A stretch of 33,425 nt of DNA from an uncultured Prevotella sp. (GTDB lineage Bacteria > Bacteroidota > Bacteroidia > Bacteroidales > Bacteroidaceae). The stretch covers positions 1-33,425 of the forward strand of contig ONPM01000049.1 of assembly GCA_900319715.1 (NCBI GenBank), written 5' to 3'. The notes under the pieces were generated by a model. The model worked only from the letters and a program-made list of their open reading frames with translations. It was not told the DNA's origin and ran no database searches. This document shows positions 33,140 to 33,425 of the stretch, in pieces. Every line of letters begins with the position of its first letter. Positions within the stretch are counted from its first letter, which is position 1. Both the position numbers and the translations under genes were made by a program.

Positions 33140-33147
33140 TAACTTTG
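33140..33147 (+). promoter_or_regulatory. -7 box for gapA
   Basis: TAACTTTG matches TAnnTTTG. The leader to ATG 33231 is about 75 nt and ends in AT-rich sequence. Confidence 0.6.
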
Positions 33148-33221
33148 CATCCGAAAAAGGAAAAAAATACCGAAATGGTATAAAAAATAGACATTTTTTT
33201 AGGTATAACCCATTTAAATAA

Positions 33222-33425
<204 letters not shown>

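Overview
This is a contiguous chromosomal stretch from a Bacteroidota bacterium, most likely of the Prevotellaceae. The evidence is indirect but consistent. Many genes are preceded by the Bacteroidota -7 box TAnnTTTG, several with a TTTG about 20 nt upstream. The gene order sppA-lpxK-pnp-thiL, the VirE_N/DUF3987 cassette, the FISUMP-type protein and the pectin enzymes also fit. Coding DNA is GC-rich and promoter regions are AT-rich. The genus is my inference.

Layout. (1) 1-3704: a lysozyme (GH24), a small unknown protein and a large VirE_N/DUF3987 protein, a recurrent Bacteroidales accessory cassette, riddled with repeats. (2) 3851-5413: an EptA-like phosphoethanolamine transferase. (3) 5420-11329: a pectin / rhamnogalacturonan block consisting of a GH105-GH106 fusion on the minus strand and, divergently, a shortened aldo-keto reductase coupled to a GH28. 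(4) 11324-17852: a sugar epimerase-like SDR (minus), then an operon of a Gfo/Idh/MocA oxidoreductase, a GH9 glycosidase and an MFS transporter. (5) 17673-23764, minus strand: sppA, lpxK, pnp, thiL, tRNA-Phe and a type II pantothenate kinase. (6) 24098-26038: groES-groEL, followed by a candidate small RNA with its own promoter and terminator. (7) 26423-29221: an amino-sugar kinase fused to a RapZ C-terminal domain, a lipoprotein and a MurU-like nucleotidyltransferase, suggesting MurNAc/GlcNAc salvage. (8) 29258-33425: a dockerin/FISUMP secreted protein, guaA, an outer-membrane barrel, mscL and the start of gapA.

The most unusual property is not a gene. Short repeats of at least four kinds (7-bp tandem arrays, a 9-bp array, a CCTCCTAAGTTAGGAGG-type palindromic element, and a GGGGACTGTCCCC palindromic element) are spread over the window. 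Seven-bp arrays with different unit sequences start at or contain stop codons, and in three places they fill the spacer between two co-directional genes exactly from stop to start. Related repeats also lie in frame inside five genes (the DUF3987 protein, the MFS transporter, thiL, lpxK and the MurU-like gene), where they add or replace roughly 12-85 residues while keeping the frame open. This looks like a genome-wide, frame-tolerant repeat invasion, comparable to Rickettsia palindromic elements and to the heptamer STRRs of cyanobacteria, but with several unrelated sequence families sharing the same 7-bp period.
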